A stretch of 64,000 nt of DNA from Batillaria attramentaria (taxonomy: Eukaryota > Mollusca > Gastropoda > Batillariidae). A model generated the notes under the pieces. That model saw only the letters and a program-made list of their open reading frames with translations, searched no databases and was not told the DNA's origin. The stretch covers positions 2,986,001 through 3,050,000 of the forward strand of contig JACVVK020000001.1 of assembly GCA_018292915.2 (NCBI GenBank). The letters are read 5' to 3'. This document shows positions 35,504-56,777 of this stretch, piece by piece. How positions within the stretch are numbered: the first letter of the stretch is position 1; each line of letters opens with the position of its first letter. Position numbers and translations under genes: made by a program.

Positions 35504-38500
35504 TACCGTAATAACCTTAACTTTTTGATCGTCGTTCTTTTTTTACCACAGTACAAAATCTGGGAAAGTTAGGTAAAATCTCCTTACTTTTCGACCAGGC
35601 ACCAAACATCTGTCTGTAAGTTTTCAACCAGACCAGTAAGACTGTGATGCAACCTGCAGATAATGTCAAATGTCTGGAAAAAGTGAAACAAATTGATAAA
35701 ACGTTTACTAGCCCCACCGGGATGCATGGTGTTCAGTGAAGATGGTCGGTCATCGAAACTGAAACTAATTTTTTCAACCAGACCTTCAAATTCAAGATTT
35801 TTCAGTGTAAAAAGCGGTCAAAAAGTTAAGGTTTTTATGGTAAATGTTAGTTTTCATTTTTTAAAGGCATGGAAGCACTTAGTGCCTTATTTCTCCAGTT
35901 AGTTTGATCTCTGTGATTTTATTACAGAGCCAGGGCAGATACGTGGCCAACCTGGTTGAGTGTCGGATTTGAAATCTGCAGTTGTTGGTTCAAATCTCGG
36001 CAGGGTCAAAATTTCAACAGGGTTTTTCATTTGTTTCCACCTTCCATCCCCTCCCCCCGAAATCACCCTCTGGTAGACAAAAGACATGACACATACGCAC
36101 ACACGTGCATGTAGGTGCGTACACAAAAGAAAGAATTTGCGGCAAAGGCGATGCTGTTTGTGTCACCAAATGCATTATCTGGTTTGATTTTGCATGCAGA
36201 GCATTCTTGGAGTTCATGAGGACAAGCAAGCCAGAGATGTTCCAACGCAGAGAGTCCCATGCAGAGACGTCACAGTTTCTAGGTGCAGACTTTGACCAGC
36301 GAGCCATGGAGCCCCAGGAGGTCATCTTACACTGGGATGCAGCCAGGACTAAGGACAAAGATCAGGTCAGAAGTCCATCTTAGGAAGTTTATCTTTTCTC
36401 CGTTGTTTGCTGTAATATTTGCCACTTGTATCTCTTTATAACGAGCTTGCTAGAAGCAGAAGTACATTCAAAGGTCAGGCACCAATGGATTTGAACACCA
36501 TAGCTGATTTGAAAATGCTTTTTTTTTTTTTTTTTCTTTTTTCAGAAGTCCAGTAATCTTGGTGATGGCCCTCATGACATTGGTCTGCCAGGCTGCCTGT
36601 TCTTCAGGATACCACACAAGGTGACCTTTGACCACATAAGTGTAAAATTATTTAAAATAAAAAGAAAAAAAAAGTAGAACCTGTTTGTGTGTTTGTGGGT
36701 TTCTAGTGTTTATGCATTTGTATACATTGAGAGTGAGTAGTGTTGGTTTTTCATGTGTGGATGGGTTTTTGTTTATTCTGAGATCACTTGCAGTGTAAAT
36801 CTTTCATGTGATACTGACAATTAAAGGAAATGAACAAATTGAATTCATCTCTCTCTCTCTCTCTCTTTTTTTTTTTTTTTTTTTTTTGGTTGGACATTGG
36901 GCATTTGGTGTGTTCAGTACATTATGTGTTCGGCACATTTCAAAGATGCAGATGCATCACATAGTCTGCATGTTCAATGCTTAGTTATAGCAATTCATTG
37001 ACCATTAAAATAATTATGCATTGGTCTTGGTGGCATTCAAGGAACATATCCTTTGCTAGGTGCTTACAGGTGTTGCATATGGTGTCTCCATATTTACAGG
37101 ACGGTGGCAAGAAACGCGTGGGCAATCCGCTGGCCAAAGATTATCTTCACAGAGTCGAGGATGGAACATTACGAGCTGCAACAGGAGATCACGCCAATCG
37201 CGCCCTGCTGTTGAGCAAGCTTTGTTCCTACTGGAAAAACAACATGGAAAGAATTGAGTAAGTGATGTATCTCTTCTCTTGACATGGGCAGTGCTTGCCA
37301 TCCATCATACAATCAACAAACACAAGTGGAAACTTAACCCTGGCGAAAATGAAGCCAAATGAAAACTAAAGCGATACACAAGGAAGATCAGTCCTTTCTG
37401 TAAATGGCTTGCAGACATGATAATTAAAAATTGGCCAGCACACTGCCTTCCATCATTTTTCTGCCATGTTTTGATTGTTTGACTGGACAGACTTACAGAA
37501 GCATTTCCATCCTTGCTGGTAAAACCAGTGTGGACAAATGTATTTGAATGGACCTAACACTCCTTTTGATGTTGCTTCTTTCATTTGTATTTGAATGGAC
37601 CTAACACTCCTTTTGATGTTGCTTCTTTCATTTGTATTTGAATGGACCTAACACTCCTTTTGATGTTGCTTCTTTCATTTGTATTTGAATGGACCTAACA
37701 CTCCTTTTGATGTTGCTTCTTTCATTTGTATTTGAATGGACCTAACACTCCTTTTGATGTTGCTTCTTTCATTTGTATTTGAATGGACCTAACACTCCTT
37801 TTGATGTTGCTTCTTTCATTTGTATTTGAATGGACCTAACACTCCTTTTGATGTTGCTTCTTTCATTTGTATTTGAATGGACCTAACACTCCTTTTGATG
37901 TTGCTTCTTTCATTTGCAGGGGCCAGATGCAAGTGTGGCTGAAGAAAGGGGAACTACCCAAGTACATCACAAAGTGGGTTCAGATCTTACTCACTAGTCA
38001 TGGTTGCAAATGGCAGGATGTGTTACCACCTGCATCTGATCATGTGTAGATGCTGCATTTGCGTGTTAGCATGCACGCACGCACGCACACGCGTGCGTGA
38101 AAGAATGCGTTGCAACGCATTCTTTCACGCACGTGTGTGCGTGCGTGCATGCATGCATGCGTGTGTCCGTAGTTTGGTCTATGATGCTTATTGGGTGCAT
38201 TTTCTAGCTGGTCATCGAAGTTGAGGAAGAAGTAGGTCATCCAAGATTCAATGAACCATTCCATTTTTGTCATAGGCAGCCAGATTACGAAGACTACGAC
38301 CAGTACGGTGCGATCATACCTCGCATTGTGGTGGCAGGGACAATCACTCGCAGAGCTGTAGAACCCACGTGGCTCACTGCTAGCAATGCTTATGTGAGTT
38401 GCTTTGGGTTTGTAAAATTCCTGTGGTCCTGAAATTGAAGGCCCATCTTGCAAAGTGTCTGACTCACAAATCAGTCTGTTTTCATCATGTTTACGATCAT

Positions 38501-38769
38501 ATCAGTTAGATATGTTGGTATGTTTTTCTTCCTTCATACCGGTTAGATATGTTGGTTTGTTTTTTAAGTTGTTTCTCTATAGAGAAACAACTTTATGAGA
38601 CGGGGCAGATTTTGCTGCGCGCAGCAGCAAGTTTCAGTGATACAAAACAAGACTGTGACGTTTCTCCACACAATAATACTTTCACGCACATAGTGACGTA
38701 ACGAAACCTGCGTCATAGACACTTGACGTGCACACTATGCTGCTGCGTTCTTTTTGGCGGGAGTTGTGA

Positions 38770-38801
<32 letters not shown>

Positions 38802-39742
38802 GACGGATGTAATGATGGCTATCTCCTAAACCACCTCGATGGAGGCCTTTTTACTTTGAGATAAAATGGGAAATCACCTTCTCCAGACCTACCTTTCACG
38901 ATTTTTAGCCTGCCGCATTTTCAGAAGAGTTATCGCCGATTTTAAAAAATCGGTCGTGTTACGAATTTTTTCGAAAAAGTTGTTCAAATTCCTTCATTTT
39001 CTAGACTTTGGAAGTTCACCCAATCACACTGCCTGTATTCGTGCTACAGCTCTGTAGCTCTGACTGGTTTTGTGTAAAAAAAATATTTTCGAGGTAGGGG
39101 TGGTTTGCACATAAGATCAAATATCTATGAAAAGACTACTGCAAATTACTTATCATCCCGGCGTTTTTGTCTAGTGTGACAACTGCACATATGACAGGAA
39201 CTACTGCACTATTATAGCCTTAGCATTTAGAATAACTGAACTTTTAGATAAACATAACTTTTTCAAGTTTCTGCGAAAAGCACCGGTCAAAAAAGTTCCA
39301 AATTTTCGATTTCATAAGTACAATACAAGGTATTCTAGTCCATGTTTCACCAGCCCTCTAGATCTTCCAGATTTTATGTAAAAATTAATTCAGCCAGGGA
39401 AGTCACAAAAGCAACAGGGAAATTACAAGACATGCACAAGCATCATCTGTCATACCACCAGTGTCAAACGCTTAGTTCCCAGACAAAATAAGCAAGTATC
39501 GTTACTGCCTCCGACATTTCACCAGCCCTCTAGATCTTCCAGATTTCATGTGAAAAATAATTCAATCGGGGAAGCCACAAAGCCAACAGGGAAATCACAA
39601 GACATAAACAAGCTTCCTCAGACGATCGCAGTGCTAGAGGCTGACGTCAAAATGTTTAGTTCGCGGAACTGACATCATCTCTCCGTCTGTGTATGACGAC
39701 CTGCCTGAGGCTGACGTCAAATGTTTAGTTCACGGAACTGAC

Positions 39743-39776
<34 letters not shown>

Positions 39777-39939
39777 GGAGCCAGGGTAGCCGAATGGTAG
39801 AGCGTTGGACTTTCAATGCTCGGGTCGAGAGTTCGAATCCCGGCTTGGGCCAAATATTTGTGCTGGCCTTTCTCTCGTTGTCCCGTCTTTGATATCACCC
39901 TTACGTGGTGGAAAAGGACGTTAAACTCCTAAACACCCA

Positions 39940-39979
<40 letters not shown>

Positions 39980-42900
39980 CTCCCCCCACCCGGCCCCACC
40001 CCCAGTCACGTGACTAATCGGTCGAGGTCGTAGAGGATCTAGTGTCATTGGTAGAACATGGAGAGGGGAGAAACGGCAACAATAACAACAAAACAGACAA
40101 AATAAAATGAAATTTGGAGAAACAACTTTGTAGGACGGGGCCGTTCCTCCTTGTCTTCCTTCATACCACTTAGATATGTTGGTATGTTTTTCTTCCTTGT
40201 GTACATGTATCGGATTGGTTAGTGTCCATATAAGACTAAGGGGGCAAACTTGTAGAACATTTTCTAGGATCCTAAGAGTTTAGGTGGGGGGTGGGGGGGG
40301 GGGGGGCGAGAGTAGAAAATAAATAGGAAAACAGGTTGATCGGCCATGTTTGTGGTTGACTGTTTCCAGCCAGACCGTATCGGCAGTGAGCTGAAGGCCA
40401 TGATTCACACCCCCCCTGGCTACCACTTCGTTGGAGCAGACGTCGACTCCCAGGAGCTGTGGATTGCAGCCATTTTGGGTGACGCTCACTTCATGAAAAT
40501 ACACGGTGAGTGGAAGATGCAGTTGCTGCCTTCTAGTTTTCGTACATGTAGTTTCAAGGAGCAGGTGTTATAGAACTGTACACTTTTACTGTTTGAATTG
40601 AGCAGTAGGAGCAGAGTGATGCTCACCTCCATTGTGTGGAAATGAAACACAAATCGTGAGAACTGTGCATTTGAATATTACACACCGGCCCCTGTAGTGT
40701 AGTGGTTAGCACTTTGGACCATGGACCAGGAGACCCGGGTTCGAGTCCCAGCCGACTGAAGCGGGATTTTTCCTACCTAGATCGGCTCCTAACCAGAGCG
40801 GGTGTGCTGTGGGCCCAATGGGGAGGCTGTTGCCACACAGTCGAGATTCGCCCACTTCACGGATGCAACTTTGGGGGTGCTTCCCTTGGCATGACACGTC
40901 TTATGATACGGATGATTACACGGCCGGCACCGAGATATTTATGATAGGAAACGTGGAATGCGGCCCTGTCCCGCAGTCCCAAACCACACCGACCATCATC
41001 CTCATATCCATCATCATGCATATAAAAATTGCCCCAGCTTTCTAGTCCTCTGTGGAATAAACCCATGACCTGGGAGGAACACCACTGGAGCTGGCAAAAG
41101 AGTTGGGGCAGCAAAAAAAAAAAAAAAAAAAAGTTTGTTACAGGGCACGCCTTGTGATGCCAAACTTGAACCTGTCGGTGGGCAAAGATGGTCTGCCAGT
41201 AATTTGATATGGTAGGTGCTGACTGGTGACCTTTCCTGCTTCAAACATCTGAACGGACAGCATCATATTTATGTCTTTCACAGTAAAGTTTGGTGTGGTA
41301 GTCATGACTGCACGTGCGTTGTATGTATTGTCAGGTTGCACAGCATTGGGCTGGATGACGCTGCAAGGCAACAAAGCTGACAAAACCGATCTGCACAGCA
41401 AGACGGCAGAACTTGCAAAAGTCAGCAGAGATCATGCAAAGGTTTGTTTCGATTACTTTTCAGCTTTTTGTATGTGTGGATTTTGCTGTTTGATTGCGTG
41501 CGTGCGTGTGCGCATGTGTGTGTGTGTGCGCGCATGCATGTGTGAGTGCGTGTGCATGTGTGTGCCGAGTAACCAAACTAGTAAGGCATGTTTACCATAG
41601 ATGTGGGTTTTTCAGTCGGGCAGTCAGGACTGCAGTGGGAGAAAATAAGCTGAATGGCAACAGACAACTTTTTTTCTGTAGCAAAATCCTCTAACTCCCT
41701 CTCCCTTGACCCAGAAGATAATTTAGTCCATTGGAGGCCTTTTCATTCGTTTTTTTTTTTTTTTTTTTTTTGCAGGTGCTGAACTATGGCCGTATCTACG
41801 GGGCAGGCCAAGCATTCGCTGAACAGTTGCTTATGCAGTTCAACCCTTCCATTACACCGCAGGAGGCACGTACCACTGCGCGCGAGATGTTCCGCAAGAC
41901 AAAGGGTGAACGCAGGTGAGTTTATACTACACGTAGCACTAGTGGGCTGTTCTGATTGTAAAGACGCAGAGGCCTGTACCGAGTTTCTGTACAGTTATCT
42001 ATTGTCACATGAAAACAGGGCTAGAGTTGCTGGGGAGCAGTCAAAGTTCACCAGGTACATGGATGGACCACTGTTCCTCCCAGCTTCTAACAATTATTGG
42101 TCAACAAAACACAAAGTTTTACACTTAGAACTTCTTTCTTTCTTTCTTTTTTTTTTTTTTTTTTTTTTTGGGGGGGGGGGGGGGTGTAACAGGAAGGACA
42201 AAATTAATAACTCAGAAATGGTATTTTGACACTTTAGCCTTGTTTTCACATGACAGATGTCACATATGATGATGATCTTGTGTAACACACTGACAAAAGC
42301 TGTGCATTCCTGTAGCAGGAACATGTACATGCACTACTTTCCTTCCTCTATTTCCGAACTGCTTGCACTTACAATGTATTATCTTCCCCTGTCCAGTAAG
42401 GGGGGAACTTGGAGTGGAGGCAGTGAGAGTTTCATGTTCAACGCTCTTGAGAAGATCGCAAATTCTGAAAAGCCCACAACACCAGTGTTAGGATGCCGCA
42501 TCAGCAAGGCCCTGGAGCCCAAGTTTGTGCTGGACGATGTAAGTCGTGGCAAACCTTGCGCTGGAGCTTTGTAACTGTTATCCTCTTTAAAAAAAAAAAA
42601 AAAAAAGCAGAAAGCTACTGTGTATGTTGTATGGATTATACAGTTCTACATCAGAACTTCTGTTCACATTGTACCCTCACAAAAGTGCATTTGACTGCAG
42701 GACAGTCAGAAATCATAAGCAAATGGCTCACAAAGAAAGAAGAAAAAAATGAACCTGCTTGTTCCATTTAATAATTGGAAATGGACTGCTCTGTAAAAGT
42801 CCCATTATTTGTATTTAAGCTGCTTTTATTATCTCACCTTTGTTAACTTCGGGATTACATGTACACTGTATCTGTACCCGTTTTCAGCATCATCTTTTAA

Positions 42901-43866
42901 TTCCTCCTTTTTTTCTTTTTTTTTTCTCTCTCTCTCTCTGCATACAGTTCCTGACAAGTCGCGTCAACTGGGTGGTGCAGAGTTCGGCTGTGGATTACCT
43001 CCACCTGATGCTTGTCAGCATGCGCTGGCTGATTGACAAGTTCAGTTTGCAGGCCCGCTTCTGCATCAGCATCCACGATGAAGTCAGGTACCTGGTGGCC
43101 TCCCCTGATCGCAACCGAGCGGCATTGGCGCTGCACATCACCAATCTGCTGACGCGCGCCATGTTCGCGGAGCGTCTTGGTATGATGGATTTGCCCCAGG
43201 TAATACATGATGTGATTAAAAGAAAAAAAGAGAGGGAAGAGACAATAAACAACACCGTTTAAACCAACAACAAAACCAGCATGCTCAAGCCACTAACGTT
43301 CATATGGAGAAGCAAGTTTTCATCTCTTGCATTTGAATACCAGCCTGGAACCACAAATGTTTGCTGGCTTTTTTCTCGTTGCTCCATTGTAAACACATAT
43401 ATCACCCTTATGTGTGCCGTGTTACTTGGTGCACCTTGCCCTAGTGTCCAGCTTGAAATTCAGGCTGAGCAGAGCTCATTTCTCTCTTTCCCAGTTTAGA
43501 ATGTTTGGTTTCATTTTCAGAGTGTGGCATTCTTCAGCGCTGTGGATCTGGACAAGTGCTTGCGGAAGGAGGTGACCATGGACTGCAGAACTCCATCCAA
43601 TCCTCACGGCCTGGCCCAGGGATACGATATTCCTCAGGGTATGTTCTGGAATGCTCAGCCATTTATACATAATTATATATAGTTGTGATAGACGTTTTGA
43701 GACATTGAGCCTTTTACTCAAGCATTTCAACGTCCTTTTATGTTTGCATTTGCAAATTGTGCTTATAGATGATCTGATGATGTCTTGTGTCTGATTCTCT
43801 GTGACAGGAGAGGCTCTGGACATCTTTGAGGTGATCAAAAGAACTGGTGGAAAGTTAACAAAGTGA
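27377..43866 (+). CDS. POLG: Mitochondrial DNA polymerase gamma, catalytic subunit (whole gene, 21 coding exons)
   Basis: This is the replicative family A DNA polymerase of mitochondria, with 3'-5' proofreading; it acts in the matrix. Coding exons: 27377-27966, 28293-28488, 29570-29728, 30180-30320, 31202-31281, 31678-31860, 33844-34012, 34360-34460, 35211-35453, 36200-36365, 36546-36620, 37100-37257, 37920-37973, 38276-38393, 40370-40505, 41335-41441, 41776-41915, 42397-42538, 42948-43199, 43521-43638, 43808-43866. All introns are GT-AG. The total is 3387 nt, an exact multiple of three, with only the final stop, giving 1128 residues (the human protein is 1239). Order: targeting peptide, exonuclease, spacer, polymerase. 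All catalytic acids are present, so the gene looks functional. It is convergent with MMUT. Confidence 0.97.
28946..29014. repeat. (GT)n(GA)n microsatellite in POLG intron 2
   Basis: About 27 gt units are followed by seven ga units. Confidence 0.93.
29340..30040 (-). mobile_element. Dispersed element fragments around POLG exon 3
   Basis: An (ATA)n start near 29349 and 'aggtgctttaccc' near 29380 precede exon 3. A (CA)n tract (29841-29875) and 'gtcggaatagatatgttttcaagtcagactt' follow it. The latter resembles 'gatgtgttttaagtttagattt' in the copy at 34485-34840. These look like pieces of one (ATT)n-tailed family on either side of exon 3; boundaries are unclear. Confidence 0.4.
31678..36620 (+). 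CDS. POLG: POLG exons 6-11: spacer/linker region
   Basis: In POLG this region lies between exonuclease and polymerase and contacts the accessory subunit and the primer-template. Landmarks are TLGGMLEMG (exon 6), DPWLWDLDW (exon 7), WYRDLCPR then [16 protein letters not shown] and GWGYLVP (exon 9), and [12 protein letters not shown] (exon 11). Exon 7 also holds a run of eight glutamates from GAG/GAA codons, a coding microsatellite in a linker that also carries acidic stretches in the human enzyme. Exons 8 and 10 are the least conserved and rest mainly on phase, splice sites and short anchors. Confidence 0.9.
31961..33425 (+). mobile_element. Tandem-repeat-bearing, Helitron/Helentron-like non-autonomous element in POLG intron 6
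   Basis: The ends carry a perfect 14-bp inverted pair, 'ttggctcacttgtg' (31961-31974) and its complement (33393-33406). The right end continues with a small hairpin (AGGAG, six-base loop, CTCCT; 33406-33421) and CTAG-T, which resembles a Helitron 3' end. Just inside the left end is a (GTCT)n microsatellite (about 32008-32072), then about nine 145-157-bp units alternating between two types with a 303-bp dimer period. This arrangement resembles the Helentron-associated elements of bivalves (inference). No replicase frame is present. Eleven TCAAGGTCA or TGACCTTGA sites lie inside. Confidence 0.6.
33538..33601. repeat. (GT)n microsatellite in POLG intron 6
   Basis: About 32 gt units, 240 bp before exon 7. 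Confidence 0.95.
34485..34840 (-). mobile_element. (ATT)n-tailed dispersed element in POLG intron 8
   Basis: It opens on the plus strand with (AAT)n and 'gggtatttgtggcgcccc', 'gcaagagctcagggcgcg', contains a (CA)n tract (34578-34630), and continues with 'gaaaagatgtgttttaagtt' and 'gggaggccattccaaataat'. The oriented 3' tail is therefore at the left. Related ends lie at 16778, 24740 and 53860. Confidence 0.55.
35463..35502. repeat. Poly-T to poly-G junction at the start of POLG intron 9
   Basis: About 18 T with one A are followed by about 21 G, only ten bases after the exon 9 donor (exon end 35453). The G run could form a quadruplex in nascent RNA near the 5' splice site. Confidence 0.8.
35930..36060 (+). 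mobile_element. Possible tRNA-derived SINE remnant
   Basis: 'gggcagatacgtggccaac' and the B-box-like 'ttggttcaaatctcgg' have the spacing of a tRNA head followed by a C-rich end. It does not match families A or B closely. Confidence 0.35.
37100..43866 (+). CDS. POLG: POLG exons 12-21: family A polymerase domain
   Basis: Motif A is [10 protein letters not shown] (Asp835, metal ligand). Motif B is [16 protein letters not shown] (Arg888, Lys892, Tyr896). Motif C is [12 protein letters not shown] (His1029, Asp1030). Spacing from motif A to B equals the human enzyme. Between B and C this protein is about 50 residues shorter: the exon 17/18 join reads [16 protein letters not shown], skipping a stretch present in the human thumb/palm insert. 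Either molluscs lack it or a small exon was missed in 41916-42396. [20 protein letters not shown] (exon 14) and [12 protein letters not shown] (exon 19) are near-identical family signatures. Exon 21 ends GGKLTK-stop. Confidence 0.95.
37537..37919 (+). repeat. 47-bp tandem repeat ending in the POLG exon 13 splice acceptor
   Basis: About eight near-identical 47-bp units run to the last base of intron 12. Each unit holds 'ctaac' (a match to the branch-point consensus) and a pyrimidine-rich stretch 'ttgcttctttcatttg'. Seven units continue 'tattt'; only the last continues 'cag' and is the real acceptor (AG 37918-37919). Confidence 0.93.
38071..38154. repeat. 84-bp near-perfect inverted repeat in POLG intron 13
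   Basis: The centre lies between 38112 and 38113 with no loop. The central 42 bp (38092-38133) is a perfect palindrome. Extending to 38071-38154, 40 of 42 base pairs match (mismatches at 38091/38134 and 38076/38149). The outer arms are alternating purine-pyrimidine ('gcacgcacac'). Confidence 0.95.
38566..40141. mobile_element. Candidate inserted element in POLG intron 14
   Basis: A perfect 28-bp palindrome (38566-38593) built on 'aagttgtttctcta' opens the block. 'gagaaacaactt' plus a 'gacgggg' motif, present at 38582-38606, recurs in direct orientation at 40117-40141. Inside, a ~85-bp segment starting 'caccagccctctagatcttc' occurs twice (about 39348 and 39520). The block also contains a family A SINE. 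Sequences outside it on both sides share 'ttccttcatacc' and 'ttagatatgttggt', as if the element entered a small tandem repeat. No coding frame was recognised. Confidence 0.5.
39775..39948 (+). mobile_element. tRNA-derived SINE, family A, full length inside a (CT)n tract
   Basis: The head 'ggggagccagggtagccgaa' with 'tggtagagcgttggac' and B-box-like 'gagttcgaatcccgg' leads into 'ccaaatatttgtgctggcc', 'gatatcaccc', 'ggaaaaggacgttaaactcc' and 'aaacacccacccaccc'. Both flanks are (CT)n (39747-39774 and 39950-39981), so the insertion split a CT microsatellite. Confidence 0.88.
40688..41133 (+). mobile_element. Composite tRNA-derived SINE, family B, copy 2 (POLG intron 15)
   Basis: The same order of modules as 13818-14340 is seen: A-box-like 'gtagtgtagtggttagcac', B-box-like 'gggttcgagtccc', 'ggaggctgttgccacacag', 'gatgattacacggccggcac', 'ggaggaacaccactgga', then a poly-A tail (41115-41133). 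This copy has 'gcagc' directly before the tail, whereas copy 1 has a 13-base C run there. No clear target duplication was found. Confidence 0.85.
42147..42184. repeat. Poly-T to poly-G junction in POLG intron 17
   Basis: About 23 T are followed by about 15 G. Confidence 0.8.
43331..43430 (+). mobile_element. SINE family A fragment in POLG intron 19
   Basis: 'ggaaccacaaatgtttgctggc', 'tttttctcgttgctcc' and 'atatcacccttatgtg' match the family body. The head and tail are missing. Confidence 0.5.
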
Positions 43867-43954
43867 GACATACGACACGGAACATGTGAAAATGAATACT
43901 GGAGTAGTGGAACAGAGGAAAACCAAACACTGCTTGTGGAAATCAAACTCACAA

Positions 43955-43960
43955 TTTATT
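43955..43960 (-). terminator. MMUT: Putative MMUT poly(A) signal
   Basis: TTTATT on the plus strand reads AATAAA in the MMUT sense, about 905 bases past its stop. I saw no earlier canonical hexamer in the MMUT sense. With the POLG signal at 43977, the two mature 3' ends would overlap by some tens of bases. Confidence 0.5.
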
Positions 43961-43976
43961 CCTCCTGAGAAACGTA

Positions 43977-43982
43977 AATAAA
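43977..43982 (+). terminator. POLG: Putative POLG poly(A) signal
   Basis: AATAAA lies 111 bases after the POLG stop codon and is the first canonical hexamer on this strand. Confidence 0.65.
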
Positions 43983-44864
43983 TGATGGTGTGTAAACCAT
44001 TATCTTGTGAATAGATCAATTATCGTGGCTGTATGGTTCTACCACCCATCCCAAATACAACCAACTTCAGTCGCACACTATCACACACAATATTACTGAC
44101 AGTTCAGACACGGTCCCAGTGGTAACCTCTGTGCAGTCACCACTGAACACTGAAGCCCCGATCACACTAGCAATCTTTTCAACAACAGCCACAAATCAAT
44201 TATGTACAAGCATACAAACATTAACAAGAATAATAACAACAAACCAGATGCTGAAATAGCCACCCAAATGTAACAGCAAATGCCAGGCTTCATCCACAAA
44301 GCAGCTAACAGCAACACTGTTTTTTCACAAGGGGACGAGGAATTTACTGTCGTGCACAGGCATAAAATTATCAGAACATGGTCGTCACTGTCTTTTTGAG
44401 ACTATGCGTGTCGATGAAATCTTGTGTAACTGTACCAATTCTCTCCAAGTGTACTATGTTGTATTTCATATTCACGTTAACTGATGGAATTTCACACTAA
44501 CTAGAAATAACCATTTTCAATTTGCTGTCAAACAAGAACTGAGGTGGTGTTTACGAGACTCCTCGAGTCCCCAACGTAAATGATATAGCATATGCTGCAT
44601 ACTTTCTGCAACTGTAGGCAGCAGTGCTTAGAGAAATCACAGGCTGCTGATTAAGTTGCACAATGACTGCATCAAACACTGCATATAGTATATATCTGGC
44701 TGAAGTAGCACAACACGCATCACAAATAAATATTGAACAGTCTTTGTTACAACCACCAGTGGGAACATCCTGAATTTTCAATCCATCACTGAACCCAACA
44801 TGCACACTAGCAAGCAGACTGTGTGACAATCAGCGCTTCAAAGTGACATCGCCCAAGGAACAGT

Positions 44865-55701
<10,837 letters not shown>

Positions 55702-55855
55702 GATGCTATTTGTCACCAGGCTCCAGATTATCGTTCTGCTATCATGTTTGTCCTTTGGAGAAGCTCTCTAATGTCCGGAGACGAATAAAGTCGTGGCGAT
55801 ACTACTTACCGCAATTTACCAAAATTTGTTTGAAAAGAGGGCCCCCATGGTTCAT

Positions 55856-55895
<40 letters not shown>

Positions 55896-56460
55896 CCGGA
55901 GAGAGAGAGAGACTGAGACAGACACTTGAGGACAGACAGCGACAGACAGACATATACTGAGACGGTCTCGGCCCGCTGAGACAGAGAGAAACTGAAGAGA
56001 GTGAGACTGAGTCGCACACACTGACACACTGTCACACGACGGCCGTGCAGACAGGCAGACAGACTTGACAAACTGACGTGGACACTGACATTGCAGACTC
56101 GGACTCAGTGAAACACTGAGAACTCATACAGTGAAGTCAGTAATCAGTATATTTGGAGTAAGCCGAAACTGAATCGGAAATGTTTATTCTCAAGCATGGA
56201 ACCAATCAGTACACTTCATAATATGTACTTCATTTTCGTTTCAGGGACTTATTCAAATCAGGACACTGAACCGGCTGAAATAAGGCAAAAAGCAGGCTGG
56301 CCGCGTCTGCGGAAGCCGGCAAGCCAAGCATACTACTAGTACAGACAGATGAAGAATGAAAACCAAGTCCTTCCATCAGCACACGATATTACAAAGAGTT
56401 AAGCCGTTTCAGTCAGTCAATGGTCACTGATATCGAGGCCGGGTCACCGGCGGTTCCTCG
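55702..56460. other. Probable MMUT promoter/5' leader region
   Basis: This lies immediately 5' of the MMUT start. No TATA box or conserved element set was identified, and no other gene was seen. The role is inferred from position. Confidence 0.35.
55857..55915. repeat. (TG)n(GA)n microsatellite upstream of MMUT
   Basis: About 18 tg units are followed by a ga tract, 150-210 bases upstream of the MMUT start, within the likely promoter or leader. Confidence 0.9.
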
Positions 56461-56464
56461 TCAC

Positions 56465-56777
56465 CAGGGCCCGTATGTAGAACTCGAGGTTAATTTAACC
56501 CACGGCTACGGGCCTAACCCAGACTAGGACAAAAGAAACCCCAGAACAAAATTAAATAAAAACTGAAGGAAGTGAAGAAAGAAAGACAAAAATCCTTCTA
56601 TAACGGCTTAGGCACCATGGTGGAATGGACCCGTTTCCTGATTTAAAACAAACAAACAAACAAACAAACAAAAAACCAACAGAAAAATCAAGTTTAACCC
56701 TACAGCTAGTTTAGTTCGAGGTTAGACTCTAACCCGGGGCTAAACTCCCTAACCCTGACTTTTACATGCGGGCCCAG
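56465..56777 (+). mobile_element. MITE family M, copy 2
   Basis: The left end 'cagggcccgtatgta' and right end 'tacatgcgggcccag' are inverted repeats with two mismatches in 15, and the similarity continues inward ('cgaggtta' against 'taaccctg'). Internal blocks 'cacggctacgggcctaac', 'ccttctataacggcttaggc' and 'ggtggaatggacccgtttcc' are shared with copies 1 and 3. It is 313 bp and non-coding. Confidence 0.88.
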
